Origin: JBHFEI01 sp041928815
GTDB lineage: Bacteria; Pseudomonadota; Alphaproteobacteria; Rhizobiales; Rhizobiaceae
Assembly: GCF_041928815.1 (NCBI RefSeq)
Contig: NZ_JBHFEI010000005.1
Location: 124,001 to 188,000, forward strand
Length of the DNA: 64,000 bases
Direction of reading: 5' to 3'
Shown here: piece after piece, positions 1 to 8,647 of the stretch
Numbering within the stretch: position 1 is the first letter of the stretch
How the letters are laid out: the number at the start of each line of letters is the position of its first letter
Program-made: the position numbers and the translations under genes
The notes under the pieces: generated by a model
The model's input: the letters and a program-made list of their open reading frames with translations, nothing else
The model's database searches: none
Told to the model about the DNA's origin: nothing

Positions 1-62
1 ACTCACAATGCAAAAAACGCGTCCGGTCCTCCACCGGAGATGGAGGATTGATGGCTTCATAG

Positions 63-86
63 AAAAAGGCGGCCGAAGCCGCCTTT
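63..86 (-). terminator. Rho-independent terminator of rplS
   Basis: A perfect GGCGGC / GCCGCC stem closed by a TTCG tetraloop on the minus strand is followed by a run of five T. It lies 25 bases past the rplS stop codon. The stem is also flanked by A and T tracts, so it could work in both directions. Confidence 0.85.
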
Positions 87-111
87 CATCACGTTCCGGA
101 TGCGCCGGATC

Positions 112-657
112 TTACTCGGCGCTGCCTTCGGCGGCCTTGGCAGCTTCGGCCTCCGCAGCAGCCTTCGCTGCTGCGGCTTCGGCCGCTGCCTTCTCGGCGG
201 CGAGCGCCTGGGCGGCGGCGACCTTCTCGGCCTCGACGCGGGCCTTCTCGTCGGCAACGGCCTTGCGCTCGGCGTCGTTCAGCTTGCGGGCGCGGGTGTT
301 GGTGTTCTCGACGATACGCGCCGCCTTGCCGCGCAGGTCGCGCAGGTAGTAGAGCTTGGCGCGGCGGACCTTGCCGCGGCGCACGACCTCGACGCTTTCG
401 ACCAGCGGCGAGTGGATCGGGAAGACGCGCTCGACGCCCTCGCCGTAGGAAATCTTGCGAACGGTGAAGTTCTCGTTGATGCTGCCGCCGGAACGGGCGA
501 TGCAGACGCCCTCATAGGCCTGCACGCGGGTGCGCGAGCCTTCCGTCACGCGGACGTTGACGCGGATCGTGTCGCCGGGGGAGAATTCCGGCAGGACGCG
601 CTTGGCGGCGATCTTGGCGACCTGTTCGGCCTCCAGCTGCTCGATGATGTTCGTCAT
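112..657 (-). CDS. rplS: 50S ribosomal protein L19
   Basis: This 181-residue protein is L19, a large-subunit protein at the interface with the 30S subunit. The first 120 residues carry the family core (FSPGDTIRV, AYEGVCIARSGGS, NFTVRKISYGEGVER, RRGKVRRAKLYYLRD). The last 60 residues are an Ala/Glu/Lys-rich tail of the kind seen in alphaproteobacteria, probably a flexible helix. I chose the ATG at 657 because GAAGGA lies just upstream and homology begins there; an in-frame start at 702 adds 15 unlikely residues. In relatives rplS follows trmD, whereas here a permease gene on the other strand separates them, so rplS probably has its own promoter between 658 and 915. It ends in a strong terminator. 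Confidence 0.97.
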   Translation of the reverse strand: MTNIIEQLEAEQVAKIAAKRVLPEFSPGDTIRVNVRVTEGSRTRVQAYEGVCIARSGGSINENFTVRKISYGEGVERVFPIHSPLVESVEVVRRGKVRRAKLYYLRDLRGKAARIVENTNTRARKLNDAERKAVADEKARVEAEKVAAAQALAAEKAAAEAAAAKAAAEAEAAKAAEGSAE

Positions 658-915
658 GGTCTGTCCTTCGTTCTTCTGGAACAGCCAGAGCGCCGGATGC
701 ATGTCGGTCGAAGCCTCGATGCACCGTTCCGGCCGGGCCGGAACGAAGGCGGATGCGCCATTCTTTGCTTTGGGACGGCCCGGTGACCCGGTGGATCCGA
801 TCGCCGGCCGCGTCGGCGCCTTTACAGGAGTTCCGCCCGTTTGTCACCCCTTGGCGCCCCGCTTTCTTGCGCTTCGGCGCCGGGCGTTCTATGCGGGGGA
901 CCGGAGGAACGACCG

Positions 916-1662
916 ATGACCCTGCCAGAAGCCCTTCTGCTCTTTCTCGCCGGCTTCGGCTCGGGCGCGGCGAACGCCATTGCCGGCGGCGGCACCTTCC
1001 TCACCTTCGGCGCGATGACGCTTGTCGGCCTGCCGCCGATCGTCGCCAACGCCACCTCGTCGATCACCCAGTTTCCGGGCTACGTCACCTCGGCGCTCGC
1101 CTATCGCGTCGAGATCCGCCGCGACGGGGTGACGGCGGCGAAGCTCGCCGTCATCTCGGCCCTCGGCGGCCTTCTCGGCGCGGTCATCCTCCTGTCGCTG
1201 TCCAACCCCTCCTTCCGCGCCATGGTGCCCTGGCTGCTGCTCGCCGCGACCGCGATCTTCGCCGCCGGCCCCTGGCTGAAGCCGAGGCCGCGCGGCGCCC
1301 ATGCCCCCGTCGGCCCGCTCGGCCTGGTCGCGCAGTTCGTCACCGCCATCTATGGCGGCTTCTTCGGCGCGGGCATGGGCATCATGATGCTCGCCGTGCT
1401 CGGCCTTGCCACCGGCAGCGACTATCACCGGCTGAACGCAATCAAGAATTTTCTCGCCATGGTGATCGCCGGCGTCGCCATCCTCGTCTTCGCCGGTGGC
1501 AATGTCGTCGGCTGGCCGCAGGCGCTGGTGATGATCCCCGGCGGCGCGCTCGGCGGCTGGTCGGGCGTCTGGCTGGCACGAAGGGTGCCGCAGGCGGTGA
1601 TCCGCGCACTCGTCGTCGCGATCGGCCTGGCGCTGACCGGCTACTATTTCACGACCGGCTGA
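916..1662 (+). CDS. TauE/SafE family sulfite/organosulfonate exporter-like permease
   Basis: A 248-residue inner-membrane protein with about seven or eight hydrophobic helices. The N-terminal FGSGAANAIAGGGTFLTF and the repeated half-site YGGFFGAGMGIMMLAVLG are the paired glycine-rich signatures of the TauE/SafE (DUF81) family, which moves sulfite, sulfoacetate or related anions. The start at 916 is set by GGAGG eight bases upstream; a TTG at 841 would add 25 residues without homology. The gene points against trmD and their 3' ends overlap by 14 bases. The true substrate cannot be read from the sequence. Confidence 0.88.
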   Translation: MTLPEALLLFLAGFGSGAANAIAGGGTFLTFGAMTLVGLPPIVANATSSITQFPGYVTSALAYRVEIRRDGVTAAKLAVISALGGLLGAVILLSLSNPSFRAMVPWLLLAATAIFAAGPWLKPRPRGAHAPVGPLGLVAQFVTAIYGGFFGAGMGIMMLAVLGLATGSDYHRLNAIKNFLAMVIAGVAILVFAGGNVVGWPQALVMIPGGALGGWSGVWLARRVPQAVIRALVVAIGLALTGYYFTTG

Positions 1663-2335
1663 GGAGGTCGGGGCGCCGCGCCCGCGTCAGCGCCAGCGCC
1701 TGCTCGCGCCGCCAGGCCTCGATCGCCGCGTGATGGCCGGAGGTGAGCACGGCGGGAACGGGCACGTCTTCAAAGACCTGCGGCCGCGTATAGTGCGGAT
1801 GCTCCAGCAGCCCGTCCTCGAAGCTTTCATGCACGCCGGAAAGGGCATTGCCCATCACGCCCGGCAGGAGCCGGACCACTGCGTCGAGGAGCGTCAGCGC
1901 CGCCGGCTCGCCGCCGGAGAGGATATAGTCGCCGATCGACACTTCCTCGAGCCCGCGCGCGTCGATCACGCGCTGGTCGACGCCCTCGAAGCGGCCACAG
2001 ACGATCACCGCGCCGGGGGCGTCGGCGAGCGCGCGCACCCGCGCCTGGGTCAGCGGGCGACCGCGCGGGCTCATCAGCAGGCGCGGCCGCAAACCGGGCT
2101 CCGGGTCGGCATGGTCGATCGCCCGCGCCAGCACGTCCGGCCTCAGCACCATGCCGGCGCCGCCGCCGGCCGGCGTGTCGTCGACGGTGCGGTGGCGGTC
2201 GACGGCGAAATCACGGATCTGCACCGCGTCGAGCCGCCAGTCGCCGCGCTCCAGCGCCTTGCCCGAGAGCGAGTGGCCGAGGTGGCCCGGAAACATCTCC
2301 GGATAGAGCGTCAGGACGGTGGCATGGAAGGGCAT
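1649..2335 (-). CDS. trmD: tRNA (guanine(37)-N1)-methyltransferase
   Basis: TrmD methylates G37 of tRNAs with S-adenosylmethionine and protects against +1 frameshifting. The 228 residues show the SPOUT trefoil-knot signatures: GGGAGMV near residues 57-63, CGRFEGVDQR at 113-122 and SIGDYILSGGEP at 133-144, followed by HPHYTRP. It starts 7 bases after rimM ends, so it is in the rpsP-rimM-trmD operon. Its stop codon lies inside the end of the convergent permease gene, so transcription of the two may interfere. Confidence 0.97.
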   Translation of the reverse strand: MPFHATVLTLYPEMFPGHLGHSLSGKALERGDWRLDAVQIRDFAVDRHRTVDDTPAGGGAGMVLRPDVLARAIDHADPEPGLRPRLLMSPRGRPLTQARVRALADAPGAVIVCGRFEGVDQRVIDARGLEEVSIGDYILSGGEPAALTLLDAVVRLLPGVMGNALSGVHESFEDGLLEHPHYTRPQVFEDVPVPAVLTSGHHAAIEAWRREQALALTRARRPDLLSRS

Positions 2336-2342
2336 CGCGCGC

Positions 2343-2915
2343 TCAGCCGTCCTTCTTCTTTCCGCCCATGCCGGGAATGCCGTCGCTGCCGTCGTCGACG
2401 AGGCCGGCGGCGACCGGATCGACGAGCAGGCGCCCGGCCTCGAGGTCGATCTCGAGCACCGCCCATTCCGTGAAGGGGATCAGCACCGGCCGCTTGCCGG
2501 GGCCTTTCAGTTCGAGGAGGTCGCCCGCGCCGAAATCGAACACGCCGGTGACCGTGCCGTAGCTCTTGCCGTCGGCGTCGCGCGCCTCGAGTCCTTCGAG
2601 GTCCGCATAGAAGAACTCGTCCTCCTCCAGTTCCTCGTCCGGCAGGTTGTCGCGATCGACATAGAGGTCGAGGCCGTTCAGCCCCTCCGCCGCCGTGCGG
2701 TCGTTGACGCCGCGGAAGCGGATGACCGCCATGCCCTTCGCCACGCGGATCTCCAGCACCTCGAAGACGCGCCCGTCGAGGCTGCGCAGATGGCCGTAAT
2801 CGCCGAGTTCTTCCGGCTCGGCCGTATAGGCCTTGACGCGGACCTCGCCGCGCAACCCCTGTGCGCCGCCGACGGTGGCCATCAGCACGGGATTCTTCAA
2901 GGGTTCGGTCGCCAT
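2343..2915 (-). CDS. rimM: Ribosome maturation factor RimM
   Basis: RimM assists maturation of the 30S head around S19. The 190-residue protein has the N-terminal beta-barrel (GAQGLRGEVRVKAYTAEPE) and the C-terminal PRC barrel (FFYADLEGLEARD, VLIPFTEWAVLEID). Start 2915 is preceded by GGAGG five bases upstream; an upstream in-frame start at 2966 would run into the hairpin before the gene. The C-terminal tail GMGGKKKDG is charged and specific to this group. It lies between rpsP and trmD. Confidence 0.95.
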   Translation of the reverse strand: MATEPLKNPVLMATVGGAQGLRGEVRVKAYTAEPEELGDYGHLRSLDGRVFEVLEIRVAKGMAVIRFRGVNDRTAAEGLNGLDLYVDRDNLPDEELEEDEFFYADLEGLEARDADGKSYGTVTGVFDFGAGDLLELKGPGKRPVLIPFTEWAVLEIDLEAGRLLVDPVAAGLVDDGSDGIPGMGGKKKDG

Positions 2916-2964
2916 TCCGGCCTCCAGTGCAAGCGGGTCATGCTTCGGCCACCGGGGGCGGCAC

Positions 2965-2999
2965 AAAACGAAACGGGCGGCAGAAGCATGCCGCCCGTT
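2965..2999 (-). terminator. Attenuator-like hairpin between rpsP and rimM
   Basis: A 10-bp perfect stem (AACGGGCGGC paired with GCCGCCCGTT, 8-base loop) is followed on the minus strand by TTCGTTTTG. It sits in the 114-base gap after rpsP. Such a hairpin would let rpsP be expressed more strongly than rimM-trmD, which fits the higher demand for a ribosomal protein. Readthrough must occur if rimM has no promoter of its own. Confidence 0.6.
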
Positions 3000-3029
3000 C
3001 CATGAATACGGGCTGAACCCGCCGTCGCC

Positions 3030-3398
3030 TTACTCGGCGGCGGCCGCAGCGGCAGCGGCGTCCTCGGCCTTCTGCTTGGCCTCGGCGGCACGCTCCTGCG
3101 CCTTCTTGCCTGGAACGGCCTTTTCCGGATTGTTGCGCTGCGCGCGCGCGGCAAGGCCGGCATCGGCGAGGAAGCGGGCGACGCGGTCGGTGGCCACCGC
3201 GCCGTTCGACAGCCAGTGGGCGATGCGCTCGTTGTTCAGTTCGACGCGCTTGGCATCGTCCTTCGGCAGCATCGGGTTCCAGGAGCCGACCTTTTCGAGG
3301 AAGCGGCCGTCACGCGGGCTGCGCGCGTCGGCGACGACGATCTGGTAATAGGGACGCTTCTTGGAACCGCCGCGGGCGAGACGAATTTTCAGGGCCAT
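3030..3398 (-). CDS. rpsP: 30S ribosomal protein S16
   Basis: The 122 residues begin MALKIRLARGGSKKRPYYQI, the S16 signature, followed by DGRFLEKVGSWNPML. S16 binds 16S rRNA early in 30S assembly. After about residue 85 there is a Lys/Glu/Ala-rich extension ending in an alanine run, as in other alphaproteobacterial S16 proteins. AAGGAG precedes the ATG. Upstream lies the chorismate mutase gene with a 63-base gap. Confidence 0.97.
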   Translation of the reverse strand: MALKIRLARGGSKKRPYYQIVVADARSPRDGRFLEKVGSWNPMLPKDDAKRVELNNERIAHWLSNGAVATDRVARFLADAGLAARAQRNNPEKAVPGKKAQERAAEAKQKAEDAAAAAAAAE

Positions 3399-3461
3399 AG
3401 TCTAAACTCCTTCAGAGGGTATCTGCCGCGGTCTTCGCGGCCAGTCTGGTTGAAATGCTGG

Positions 3462-3764
3462 TCAATCCTTCAGATCGGCAGCGATGGCTTCGTGGTGCCG
3501 GATCACTTCGCGGATGATGAAGTTCAGGAACTTCTCCGCGAAATCCGGATCCAGATTCGCATCCTTCGCCAGCCGGCGGAGGCGCTCGATCTGGTATTCC
3601 TCGCGCGCCGGGTCGGCCGGCGGCAGGTCGTAACGCGCCTTCAGCACGCCGACCGCCTGGGTGCAGCGAAACCGCTCGGCGAGCATGTGCACGAGGGCCG
3701 CGTCGATATTGTCGATCGACTGGCGATAGCCGGAAAGCTCGGCACGGATCGCATCGTCCAGCAT
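3462..3764 (-). CDS. Chorismate mutase (AroQ class, monofunctional)
   Basis: A 100-residue all-helical protein matching the short AroQ-type chorismate mutases placed between ffh and rpsP in rhizobia. It would convert chorismate to prephenate for Phe/Tyr synthesis. Visible family residues are RQSIDNIDAALVHMLAERF in helix 1 and the EEYQIERLRRLA region with the conserved Glu/Gln and Arg. I chose ATG 3764, which has GAGGAG upstream; a GTG at 3779 overlapping the ffh stop is the alternative. It is 11 bases downstream of ffh and so probably co-transcribed. Confidence 0.88.
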   Translation of the reverse strand: MLDDAIRAELSGYRQSIDNIDAALVHMLAERFRCTQAVGVLKARYDLPPADPAREEYQIERLRRLAKDANLDPDFAEKFLNFIIREVIRHHEAIAADLKD

Positions 3765-3775
3765 CGCCCGGCTCC

Positions 3776-5320
3776 TCACTTCTTCTTCGGCAGGCCCGGA
3801 AGCCCGCCGCCGAGACCGGGAAGCTTCATGCCGCCGGGAAGGCCCGGCAGGCCGCCCGGACGCCCGAGGCCGGCGGCTTCCGCCTGCTTCTGCAGCGCCT
3901 CGAGCTGCTTCGGGTCGAGCTTGGAGAGATCGGGCAGGCCGCCCATTCCGCCCATGCCGCCGCCAAGCCCCATCTTGCCGGCGAGCCCGCCCATCATCTG
4001 CTTCATCATCCCGCCCTTGCCCTTGGCCCCCATGGCCTTCATCATGTCGGCCATCTGGCGGTGCATCTTCAGGAGCTTGTTGATCTCGCTCGCATCGGTG
4101 CCGGAGCCGGCGGCGATGCGCTTCTTGCGCGAATGCTTGAGGAGGTCGGGATTGGCGCGCTCGGCGCGGGTCATCGAGGAGATGATGGCGAGCTGGCGCT
4201 TGAACATGCGGTCGTCGAGGCCGGCGGCGGCCATCTTGTCCTTCATGCCGGCCATGCCGGGCATCAGGCCCATGATGCCGCCCATGCCGCCCATCTTCTG
4301 CATCTGCTTCAGCTGGTCGGACAGGTCGTCGAGGTCGAACTTGCCCTTGGCCATCCTGGCGGCCATCGCCGCCGCCTTCTCGGCATCGATGTTTTCCGCC
4401 GCCTTCTCGACGAGGGAGACGATGTCGCCCATGCCGAGGATGCGGTCGGCGACGCGGCGCGGATGGAACTCGTCGAGCTCCGACATCTTCTCGCCGACGC
4501 CGATCAGCTTGATCGGCTTGCCGGTGACGGCGCGCATGGAGAGCGCCGCGCCGCCGCGGCCGTCGCCGTCCATGCGGGTAAGCACCAGGCCGGTGATACC
4601 GACGCGGCTGTCGAAATTGCGCGCGAGGTTGACGGCGTCCTGGCCGGTCAACGCGTCGGCGACGAGCAGGATCTCGTGCGGGTTCGACTTGCGCTTGATC
4701 TCGGCCATTTCGAGCATCAGCGGCTCGTCGATATGGGTACGGCCGGCGGTGTCGAGGATGACGACGTCATGGCCGCCGAGCTTGGCCGCCTGCACGGCGC
4801 GCGCGGCGATGTCCGTCGGCGACTGGCCGGCGATGATCGGCAGCGTGTCGACGCCGGTCTGGACGCCCAGCTGGCGAAGCTGCTCCTGGGCCGCCGGACG
4901 GCGCGTGTCGAGCGACGCCATCAGCACCTTCTTCTTGTCACGCGCCGTCAGCCGGTTGGCGATCTTGCCGGTCGTCGTCGTCTTGCCCGAGCCCTGTAGA
5001 CCGACCATCATGATGACGACGGGGGCGGGCGCGTTGAGATCGATGGTGACGCCGTCCGAGCCGAGCATCTCGACCAGTTCGTCATGGACGATCTTGACGA
5101 CCATCTGCCCCGGCTTGATCGACTTCAGGATCTCGGCGCCGACGGCCTTCTCGCGGACGCGGTCGGTAAAGGCACGCACGACGTCGAGCGCGACGTCGGC
5201 CTCGAGCAGCGCACGCCGCACTTCGCGCAGCGCCGCGGAGACATCGGCCTCCGACAGGGCGCCGCGGCCGGTCAGTCCATTCAGGATGGAACCAAGGCGG
5301 TCCTGCAAGCTCTCGAACAT
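3776..5320 (-). CDS. ffh: Signal recognition particle GTPase Ffh
   Basis: Ffh binds signal sequences and 4.5S RNA and docks with FtsY to bring nascent membrane proteins to the translocon. The 514 residues show the N domain (ALSEADVSAALREVRRALLE), the GTPase motifs GLQGSGKTTTTGK (about 107-119), DTRRPAAQEQL, DTAGR (190-194) and TRMDGDGRGG (248-257), and then a long methionine-rich M domain ending in a Gly/Met/Leu/Pro-rich tail. Start 5320 is chosen for the canonical MFESLQDRL opening and the GAAGGA upstream; longer in-frame starts lack homology. It heads the operon. Its receptor gene ftsY is also in this window at 10.8 kb. Confidence 0.97.
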   Translation of the reverse strand: MFESLQDRLGSILNGLTGRGALSEADVSAALREVRRALLEADVALDVVRAFTDRVREKAVGAEILKSIKPGQMVVKIVHDELVEMLGSDGVTIDLNAPAPVVIMMVGLQGSGKTTTTGKIANRLTARDKKKVLMASLDTRRPAAQEQLRQLGVQTGVDTLPIIAGQSPTDIAARAVQAAKLGGHDVVILDTAGRTHIDEPLMLEMAEIKRKSNPHEILLVADALTGQDAVNLARNFDSRVGITGLVLTRMDGDGRGGAALSMRAVTGKPIKLIGVGEKMSELDEFHPRRVADRILGMGDIVSLVEKAAENIDAEKAAAMAARMAKGKFDLDDLSDQLKQMQKMGGMGGIMGLMPGMAGMKDKMAAAGLDDRMFKRQLAIISSMTRAERANPDLLKHSRKKRIAAGSGTDASEINKLLKMHRQMADMMKAMGAKGKGGMMKQMMGGLAGKMGLGGGMGGMGGLPDLSKLDPKQLEALQKQAEAAGLGRPGGLPGLPGGMKLPGLGGGLPGLPKKK

Positions 5321-5545
5321 CGGGCATTCCTTCTTTTCCGGGCGGATCGACCGGAAACGTGGGGTCATCGTCAACCGGCCGCAAGGCGAACGCACGCGCA
5401 AAGCCAAAAAGCACCCGAGGGCGCGTCGCGCTGTCGGGTGTTGACCTCCGGGATCTCTTTATACCTTAACGGGTCCCGGTCGGCGGCTGTCCACGTCGAA
5501 ACTGGAAGCTGATGGCGCCGGATAAACAGGAGAAACGCCGGAGAG

Positions 5546-6814
5546 TCAAGCCTTCGCGGCGGATGGCGGCGCCTTGATGGCGAAAAGCGGCGCGTCCGGG
5601 TCGGGTTTTCCGACAATCTCGCCGGAAATGATGTCGGCGGCGATGCGGCTGAAGGTGATGCCGTTGCCGCCGAAGCCCATCGCGGTGAAGACGCGGTCCA
5701 TGCCCGGCACGCGTCCGATCAGCGGCAGGCCGTCCGGCGTGGTGCCGAAGGCCGCGGCCCAGAGATGGTCGGGCTCGCCGAAACGGATGCCGGTGAGGTC
5801 GCCGAGTTTCTCGGCGAGTATGCGCCCCTTGCGCTCCGCCAGCTTCGCGTCCCGATAGGCTTCGTCGCCGGCCTCGTCCTCGCCGCCGACGATCACCCGG
5901 CCGTCCGATGTGGCGCGGAAGTAGAGATAGGGGTCGGAGGCCTCCCAGACGAGGTAGTCGTTAAGCCAGTCCGGATGCTTGAGCTTCGGCCGGCTCGCCA
6001 TGGCGAAGGTCGAGACGATCCGCTGCGGCCCGGCGGAAAGCGCCGAGAGGAATTCGTAACCGGTGCAGAATACCACGTGGCTGGCGCCGATCAGGCTGCC
6101 GTCCGCCGTGGCGAGGATCGCCTCGTCCGCGCCCGAGCGGATGTCGGTGACCTCGACGCCTGCGACGAGCGTCGCGCCACGCTCCCGCGCCAGGCGCAGG
6201 AAGCCCGCCGCCATCTGTGCCGGATTGGCGGAGGCCGAGACGTCGCTGTCGATCGCGGCGCTGCGCGACAGGCCGAAGCGTGTCGAAAGATCCGCGCCGG
6301 AGAGCAGGCTGCAGTCGAGGCCGGCCGCCTGACGTGCCCCGGCCTCGGCCGCGAGCGCGCGCGACCCCATGTCGTCGCCGGCGAGAAACAGCGTCCGCTT
6401 GCGGTGGAAATCGCAGGCAAGGCCGAGGTCGCCGACGCGCCCGGCCAGCGCCTCGACGGCGGCGGCCGAGCGCCGCCACACCCGTTCCGCATCCGCCTGT
6501 CCGCGCAGGGACGCAAGGCGGGTGAGCGGCACGTCGATCTCGTGCTGGATCATCGCGGTGGAGGCGAGCGTGCTGCCGCGCACCGGTCCGCGCCGGTCGA
6601 TGACCAGAAGACGAAGACCCTTCTCCGACAGCGCGTCGGCGACGAGCGCGCCGCTGATGCCTGCCCCGACGATGACGACGTCGTAGGTCGCGTCCGGCGC
6701 GCGCTTGCGCGTGACGACCGAGATGCGCGGGGATTGCAGCCAGAGCGGCTCGCGGCGGCGCAGCGGCTGCTTCTTCGTCAGCGTCCCTTCCTTCGCGACC
6801 GGCCGGGCCCTCAC
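5546..6814 (-). CDS. FAD-dependent oxidoreductase (DAO/GlpD-type fold)
   Basis: A 422-residue flavoprotein. Near residue 45 it has the Rossmann motif YDVVIVGAGISGALVADAL and then the FAD ribose glutamate region LLVIDRRGPVRGSTLASTAM; near the C-terminus GRVPGMDRVFTAMGFGGNGITF contacts FAD in the DadA/glycine oxidase family. It should oxidise an amine or amino acid, substrate unknown. No ATG precedes the Rossmann motif. The likely start is a GTG at 6814 whose last bases form the TGA stop of the response regulator upstream (GTGA overlap), so the two are translationally coupled. Confidence 0.8.
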   Translation of the reverse strand: MRARPVAKEGTLTKKQPLRRREPLWLQSPRISVVTRKRAPDATYDVVIVGAGISGALVADALSEKGLRLLVIDRRGPVRGSTLASTAMIQHEIDVPLTRLASLRGQADAERVWRRSAAAVEALAGRVGDLGLACDFHRKRTLFLAGDDMGSRALAAEAGARQAAGLDCSLLSGADLSTRFGLSRSAAIDSDVSASANPAQMAAGFLRLARERGATLVAGVEVTDIRSGADEAILATADGSLIGASHVVFCTGYEFLSALSAGPQRIVSTFAMASRPKLKHPDWLNDYLVWEASDPYLYFRATSDGRVIVGGEDEAGDEAYRDAKLAERKGRILAEKLGDLTGIRFGEPDHLWAAAFGTTPDGLPLIGRVPGMDRVFTAMGFGGNGITFSRIAADIISGEIVGKPDPDAPLFAIKAPPSAAKA

Positions 6815-7245
6815 CCGAAGGCCCTCAGTCCGTTCGGGACGACGGCAAGTTTCTGGCGGCGCTTGGCCGCCGCGTAGACGAGTGCCTGCTCGACGCAGTC
6901 GGCCCGCACCGGCTTGGTCAGCACGCCGAGGATGCCGGGCTCGTCCGGATCGACCGCCTCGGGATTGGCCGTCATGAAGATGACGCTGACGCCGGCCTTC
7001 GCCAGCCGGCGGCCGATCTCCGGCCCGGTCGGGCCGTCGGCGAGATTGACGTCGACGAAGGCGATGTCGGCGGCATGGCCGAGCCGCAGCGCTTCCGGCA
7101 TCCGGTTGGCGTAGCCGATCACCTCGGCGCCGGCCTCGCTGTGGGACACGATGTCCTCGAGATCGAGGGCGATCAGCAGTTCGTCCTCGACGATCAGCAC
7201 GTGCTGCGTCGTCTTCTGCCATTCACTCTGGACATATCCTGGCAT
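6811..7245 (-). CDS. Single-domain (REC-only) response regulator
   Basis: The 144 residues form one receiver domain and no output domain. The acidic pair is in VEDE (residues 20-21), the phosphoacceptor is Asp65 in AFVDVNL, the switch Thr is Thr92 in FMTAN and the conserved Lys is Lys111 in LTKPV. It would act by binding a partner protein or as a phosphate sink. Start 7245 has GAGG six bases upstream; an ORF extension to 7365 runs through AT-rich promoter-like DNA. It is coupled to the downstream oxidoreductase by a 4-base overlap. Confidence 0.85.
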   Translation of the reverse strand: MPGYVQSEWQKTTQHVLIVEDELLIALDLEDIVSHSEAGAEVIGYANRMPEALRLGHAADIAFVDVNLADGPTGPEIGRRLAKAGVSVIFMTANPEAVDPDEPGILGVLTKPVRADCVEQALVYAAAKRRQKLAVVPNGLRAFG

Positions 7246-7302
7246 TGGCAACCTCACTGGATCGGTGCTTCCCCGGCCGCCCCGCCGGGATCGTGACGCA
7301 AC

Positions 7303-7328
7303 AACAGGCGAGAGCGGCCGATTGTTCC
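7303..7328 (-). promoter_or_regulatory. Possible EcfG-type general stress promoter
   Basis: On the minus strand GGAAC at 7328-7324 is followed after 18 bases by GTT at 7305-7303. This fits the sigma-EcfG pattern GGAAC, 16-18 bases, (c)GTT of alphaproteobacteria. It sits about 58 bases before the response-regulator start. The match is by eye and the -10 element is short, so chance is possible. Confidence 0.4.
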
Positions 7329-7442
7329 GGCGTGGCACGGAAATATTCATGACTTTACAATCCATTAACCATAGATTTCCGTATTTGCCTTATCTTTCAG
7401 AGGCAGAGCGAAACAGCCGCCGGGTGCGGCCATCGAGGCAGA

Positions 7443-8447
7443 ATGGGAAAAAGCGGCAATCGCTACTACGACGGACCGGTGTCGGACCATTTCGACGGAC
7501 GGCTGTTCTTCAATCCCGGCGGCATCGCGCCGCTCGGCTTCCGCGACCTGCTAAAATGGCAGTTCGGCGGCGGCCGGACGCCCTGGCCGGAGCGCCGCGA
7601 CAGTCCCTTTCCGCCGGCACGGCCCTCGGCGCGCATCGACGGCCGCGGCCTTAGCGTCACCATGGTCGGCCATGCCACCCTGCTGATCCAGACCGCCGGG
7701 CTCAACATCCTGACCGATCCGGTCTGGTCGAACCGCGCGAGCCCCGTCCGCTTCGCCGGTCCCGCCCGGGTCAATCCGCCCGGCATCCGCTTCGACGACC
7801 TGCCGCCGATCGACATCGTCCTCGTCTCGCACAATCATTACGACCATCTCGATCTGGCCACGCTGAAACGGCTGCAGGCCGTCCACAGGCCCCGGATCGT
7901 CACGCCGCTCGGCAACGACCGGATCATCGCCGGCGCCTTGGGCGATGCGCGCATCACGACGATGGACTGGGGCGACGGACTGGACCTTAAGGAGGGGGTG
8001 TCGCTTGCCGCCGAGCCGATGCACCACTGGTCGGCGCGCGGCATGGGCGACCGCCGCATGGCGCTCTGGGCCGCCTTCGTGCTGACGACGCCGGCGGGCC
8101 ATGTCTACCATGTCGGCGACACCGGCTTCCATGGCGGGAGCAACTACCGCGCGGCAGGCGCGAAATACGGCGGCTTCCGGCTCGCCATCCTGCCCTTCGG
8201 CGCCTACGAGCCGCGCTGGTTCATGCAGGGCGTGCACCAGAACCCGGAAGAGGCGGTCGAGGGCATGCTCGCCTGCGGCGCCGCTTATGTCGCCGGCCAT
8301 CACTGGGGCACGTTCCGGCTGACGAACGAGGGCATCGACGCGCCGGTCGAGGCGCTGCAAAAGGCGCTCGACGCGCGCGGCATCGCCCGCGACCGCTTCC
8401 GCCCGCTTCATCCCGGCGAGGTCTTCGACGTGCCGGAGACCGGCTAG
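7443..8447 (+). CDS. MBL-fold metal-dependent hydrolase, NAPE-PLD/UlaG-like
   Basis: A 334-residue metallo-beta-lactamase-fold protein. The metal motif SHNHYDHLD lies at about residues 129-137, with later ligands in EPMHHWS, HVGDTGFHGG and AGHHWGTF. The N-terminal phrase VGHATLLIQTAGLNILTDPVWSNRASP is typical of the NAPE-phospholipase D / UlaG branch, which cleaves phosphodiester or lactone bonds. The natural substrate in bacteria is unknown. It is transcribed away from the response regulator and has only a weak ribosome-binding site (GAGG). Confidence 0.85.
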   Translation: MGKSGNRYYDGPVSDHFDGRLFFNPGGIAPLGFRDLLKWQFGGGRTPWPERRDSPFPPARPSARIDGRGLSVTMVGHATLLIQTAGLNILTDPVWSNRASPVRFAGPARVNPPGIRFDDLPPIDIVLVSHNHYDHLDLATLKRLQAVHRPRIVTPLGNDRIIAGALGDARITTMDWGDGLDLKEGVSLAAEPMHHWSARGMGDRRMALWAAFVLTTPAGHVYHVGDTGFHGGSNYRAAGAKYGGFRLAILPFGAYEPRWFMQGVHQNPEEAVEGMLACGAAYVAGHHWGTFRLTNEGIDAPVEALQKALDARGIARDRFRPLHPGEVFDVPETG

Positions 8448-8647
8448 AAGGCGTGCCGCCGAAGCAGGATCGCCCCGGCGGCGCGGCATGCGCTGAAAAA
8501 CCGACGGAGCGTGTCCGGTGATCCCGGGTTCGTCGGAGAGGGGCCCGCAGGTCGCGGCACTGGTAATCGCCGCGCTTTTCCGCCATATACGGGCCGACAA
8601 GGGCGGGCGCGGCATCCGCCGATTTCGCAACAGGCGGCTTGACGATT

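Noticed and set aside
3216..5444. 742-codon plus-strand frame opposite ffh and rpsP
   Set aside because: Antisense shadow; low-complexity Ser/Pro/Arg product without family resemblance.
5441..5466. TTGACC and TATACC on the plus strand upstream of ffh as a promoter
   Set aside because: The spacing is only about 13 bases and the pair points away from ffh with no plus-strand gene to serve.
5546..7222. Flavoprotein read as a 558-residue protein starting inside the response-regulator gene
   Set aside because: The first 136 residues are the out-of-frame shadow of the regulator; the GTG at 6814 overlapping its stop is a better start.
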